From: Acidimicrobiia bacterium | GTDB lineage: Bacteria > Actinomycetota > Acidimicrobiia > Acidimicrobiales > Bin134 | Assembly (NCBI GenBank): GCA_009843565.1 | Contig: VYDF01000189.1 | Coordinates: forward strand, 1-8,371 | DNA: 8,371 nucleotides | Reading direction: 5' to 3' | In this document: positions 6,308-8,371 of the stretch, in pieces | Numbering within the stretch: position 1 is the stretch's first letter | How the letters are laid out: each line of letters begins with the position of its first letter | Program-made: the position numbers and the translations under genes | Notes under the pieces: generated by a model | Seen by the model: only the letters and a program-made list of their open reading frames with translations | What the model was told of the DNA's origin: nothing | The model's database searches: none

Positions 6308-7525
6308 ATGGTTCAACCGATGGAGGGCATCCGCATCTTGGATGTGTGCGATCACACCTTCGTGCCCGCCGCCTCAGCGGTGCTGGCCGACTGGGGTGCC
6401 GACGTGATCAAGATCGAGCACGCCCAGCGGGGCGACGCCGCCCGAGGCCTGGGGTCGAGCGGCGCCGTAGATCTCACTGGCCAAGTCCACGCCATTCTTG
6501 AACACGCCAACCGAGGCAAGCGCAGCCTCGGCCTCGATCTCCAAACTGAGGAGGGATTGTCGGTGCTGCACCGGCTGATTGCCATCTCCGACGTTTTCCT
6601 CATCAACAAGCCGCCCAATGTGCGAGAGCGGCTCCACATCACCGAGGAAGAGGTGCGGCGGCACAACGAGAACATTGTTTATGCCGCGGGCACCGCGTGG
6701 GGACCCAAGGGGCCGGAGGGTAATCGGGGTGGCTACGACATGACCTCGTTCTGGGTGCGATCGGGGGCGGCCATGGCCACCTGGTACACCGACGACGAGC
6801 GAATGCCCTCGCAGCCGGGACCGGCCTTTGGCGACTCAATTGGGGCGATGACCATCGCCGGAGGGATTGCCACCGCGCTATTCCACCGAGAGCGGACTGG
6901 GGAGGCCGTCGCCCTCGAGGTGTCGCTGCTCGGCACGGGACTGTGGGCCATGGGAGCGGGCGTGGCCATGTCTCATGTCAGCAACACACCGTGGCGGCCG
7001 ATCGATTTAAGTGGGGTCCGACAGCCGCTGCTGGGCAACTACGTCACCGCCGATGGGTACACCATCAACATCACCTGCCTCCAGCCCCTGCCGTATTGGC
7101 AGGAGTTCTGCCGAGTCATCGGACGCCCTGAGCTGACCGAGGATGAGCGGTTCACAACCTATGAAGCACTGACCGAGAACGCCGGGCCCGCGCGGGAGAT
7201 CGTCAACGAAGTGGTCACCAGCCGGACCCTCGAGCAACTCCGAGAGCTGTTCGCCGACTTCTCCGGCCAGTGGACCCCGGCGCTCGACACGCTGGAGATC
7301 ATCGACGATCCGCAAGTGGCGGCCAATGGATACGTTCAAGATGCGGAGACCCAAGACGGGGTTCCGTTCAAGCTGGTGGCGGTGCCCATCCAGTTCAACG
7401 GCGAGCCGGCCGCGCCGGGACGGGCACCAGGGTTCAATGAGCACGGCGACGAGATCCTCACCGAGAACCTGGGAATGGACTGGGACGAGGTCATCGAATT
7501 GAAGGTCAAAGGGGTGATTGCCTGA
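6308..7525 (+). CDS. Family III CoA-transferase (CaiB/BaiF type)
   Basis: A 405-residue protein, the normal length for family III CoA-transferases, which move CoA between carboxylic acids through an aspartyl-CoA intermediate (some relatives are acyl-CoA racemases). Visible motifs: LEGIRVLD-like MEGIRILDV (5-13), VLADWGADVIKIEHAQRGD (25-43), NRGKRSLGLDL (68-78), GGYDMTSFWVRSG (141-153), FGDSIGAMTIAGG (174-186) with the likely catalytic Asp176, and HRERTGEAVALEVSLL (193-208). The TFVPAA..VLADWGADVIK form, without the common AGP, matches from memory a subfamily frequent in actinobacteria, often near lipid, terpenoid or steroid catabolism genes; this needs a search. It starts at ATG 6308 behind a perfect AGGAGG. 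The stop shares one base with the start of the dehydrogenase (TGATG, 7523-7527), implying translational coupling. The substrate acid and CoA donor are unknown. Confidence 0.94.
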   Translation: MVQPMEGIRILDVCDHTFVPAASAVLADWGADVIKIEHAQRGDAARGLGSSGAVDLTGQVHAILEHANRGKRSLGLDLQTEEGLSVLHRLIAISDVFLINKPPNVRERLHITEEEVRRHNENIVYAAGTAWGPKGPEGNRGGYDMTSFWVRSGAAMATWYTDDERMPSQPGPAFGDSIGAMTIAGGIATALFHRERTGEAVALEVSLLGTGLWAMGAGVAMSHVSNTPWRPIDLSGVRQPLLGNYVTADGYTINITCLQPLPYWQEFCRVIGRPELTEDERFTTYEALTENAGPAREIVNEVVTSRTLEQLRELFADFSGQWTPALDTLEIIDDPQVAANGYVQDAETQDGVPFKLVAVPIQFNGEPAAPGRAPGFNEHGDEILTENLGMDWDEVIELKVKGVIA

Positions 7526-8371
7526 TGAAAGCTGCTGTTGTCTATGAGGCCGGAGTGCCGATCGATGTTGTCGAATTCACATCCGGTTCAGTCGGACCTC
7601 ACGATGTCCGCGTCAGAGTGGGGGCCAGCGGGCTGTGCCACTCCGATGTCGCGGTGCAAACCGGGGATTTGCCGTTTCCGCTTCCCATGATCCTCGGCCA
7701 CGAGGGCGCGGGTGTGGTCGAAGAGGTGGGGGCCGATGTCACCACTTGTCAGGTGGGCGATCACGTGGTCCTGTCAGCCTTGATCCATTGCGGAGTGTGC
7801 CGGAACTGCCTGAAGGGCCGGCCCAACCTGTGTACGGCGAATCTGAAGTTGACGTTCCCCGGCACTGACGCCGCCGATGGCGCAACCCGAATGACCGATT
7901 CGCAGGGTCGGGGCCTCTATCAGTTCTCAGCCATCGGCACGCTGTCTGAAGAGCTCATCTGCAACGAGAGACGTGCCATTCCGATTCCCCACGACGTGCC
8001 GATGGAGATTGCCGCCATGACCGGTTGCGGCGTTCTCACCGGCACCTCGGCGGTGTTCAATCGGGCTGAGGTCCAACCCGGCTCCTCCGTGGTGGTGATC
8101 GGCTGTGGCGGCGTAGGCCTCAACGTGATCCAAGCCGCTGCGCTCGCCGGCGCCAGCGTGATCATCGGCGTCGACCTTCACGACGACAAGCTGGCAATGG
8201 CCCAGGGCTTCGGTGCCACCAACCTGGTCAAGAACGAGAGTGCTGGGGCCACCGTGGAGCAGATCTTCGAACTCACCGGCGGCGAGGGTGCCGACTATGC
8301 CTTTGAAGTGGTCGGCATCCCTGCGCTGGTGCGCCTGGCTTGGGACTGCCTGCGCCAAGACGGCACTGTGG
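7525..8371 (+). CDS. Zinc-dependent medium-chain alcohol dehydrogenase, 3' end outside window
   Basis: Open to the right edge; 282 residues are visible of an expected 360-380. It is a medium-chain dehydrogenase/reductase of the zinc alcohol dehydrogenase class. Catalytic-zinc ligands are Cys38 (SGLCHSD), His59 in GHEGAG and Cys168 (TGCGVLTG). The structural-zinc lobe has Cys89, Cys92, Cys95 and Cys103 in C-x2-C-x2-C-x7-C spacing. The nucleotide-binding turn is GCGGVG (193-198), and Asp217 at the end of the second Rossmann strand (IIGVDLHDDK) suggests NAD(H) rather than NADP(H). The ATG uses the last base of the CoA-transferase stop codon, so it is coupled to that gene. It may interconvert an alcohol and an aldehyde or ketone in the same pathway. 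It resembles class III and actinobacterial NAD/cofactor-bound dehydrogenases in the DG..R and Y.F..IGT segment (118-139); the exact subclass is unresolved. Confidence 0.95.
   Translation, partial: MKAAVVYEAGVPIDVVEFTSGSVGPHDVRVRVGASGLCHSDVAVQTGDLPFPLPMILGHEGAGVVEEVGADVTTCQVGDHVVLSALIHCGVCRNCLKGRPNLCTANLKLTFPGTDAADGATRMTDSQGRGLYQFSAIGTLSEELICNERRAIPIPHDVPMEIAAMTGCGVLTGTSAVFNRAEVQPGSSVVVIGCGGVGLNVIQAAALAGASVIIGVDLHDDKLAMAQGFGATNLVKNESAGATVEQIFELTGGEGADYAFEVVGIPALVRLAWDCLRQDGTV

Overview
This is an 8.4-kb stretch of high-GC bacterial DNA that is almost entirely coding. It holds eight protein genes. The first (left edge) and last (right edge) are cut by the window ends. I see no RNA gene, CRISPR array, mobile element or integration site, and no gap between genes exceeds about 100 bases. 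High GC, GTG and probably TTG starts, two luciferase-like (LLM, probably F420-dependent) oxidoreductases, a DUF427 domain and an actinobacterial-looking family III CoA-transferase suggest an actinomycete, perhaps an uncultured Acidimicrobiia-type lineage. That placement is inference from gene content, not a phylogenetic result.

Layout. (1) Bases 1-3664, plus strand: the C-terminal end of a GcvT-fold tetrahydrofolate-dependent aminomethyltransferase/demethylase-like protein, two consecutive LLM-class flavin/F420 oxidoreductases of different subfamilies, and an amidase-signature hydrolase. Gaps are 22, 12 and 31 bases, so this looks like one operon. A nine-codon ORF with an ATGA overlap at each end bridges the first gap. 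(2) Bases 3682-5004, minus strand: a 440-residue protein joining an N-terminal DUF427 domain to a two-hotdog TesB-like acyl-CoA thioesterase whose usual catalytic residues appear to be missing. (3) Bases 5048-8371, plus strand: a YbjJ-like MFS transporter, a CaiB/BaiF family III CoA-transferase and a zinc-dependent medium-chain alcohol dehydrogenase. These are tightly linked (12-base gap with a strong AGGAGG, then a TGATG overlap) and look like a second operon, divergent from the thioesterase gene.

Taken together the window reads as a catabolic neighbourhood for small organic molecules. The left operon could demethylate, oxygenate or reduce a substrate and then hydrolyse an amide. The right operon could import or export a compound, exchange CoA onto an acid and oxidise an alcohol or aldehyde, with the divergent thioesterase-like protein acting on or sensing acyl-CoA. 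The substrates cannot be read from the sequence. I found no convincing new defence or mobile system. The item most worth a second look is the DUF427-thioesterase fusion with the altered active site.
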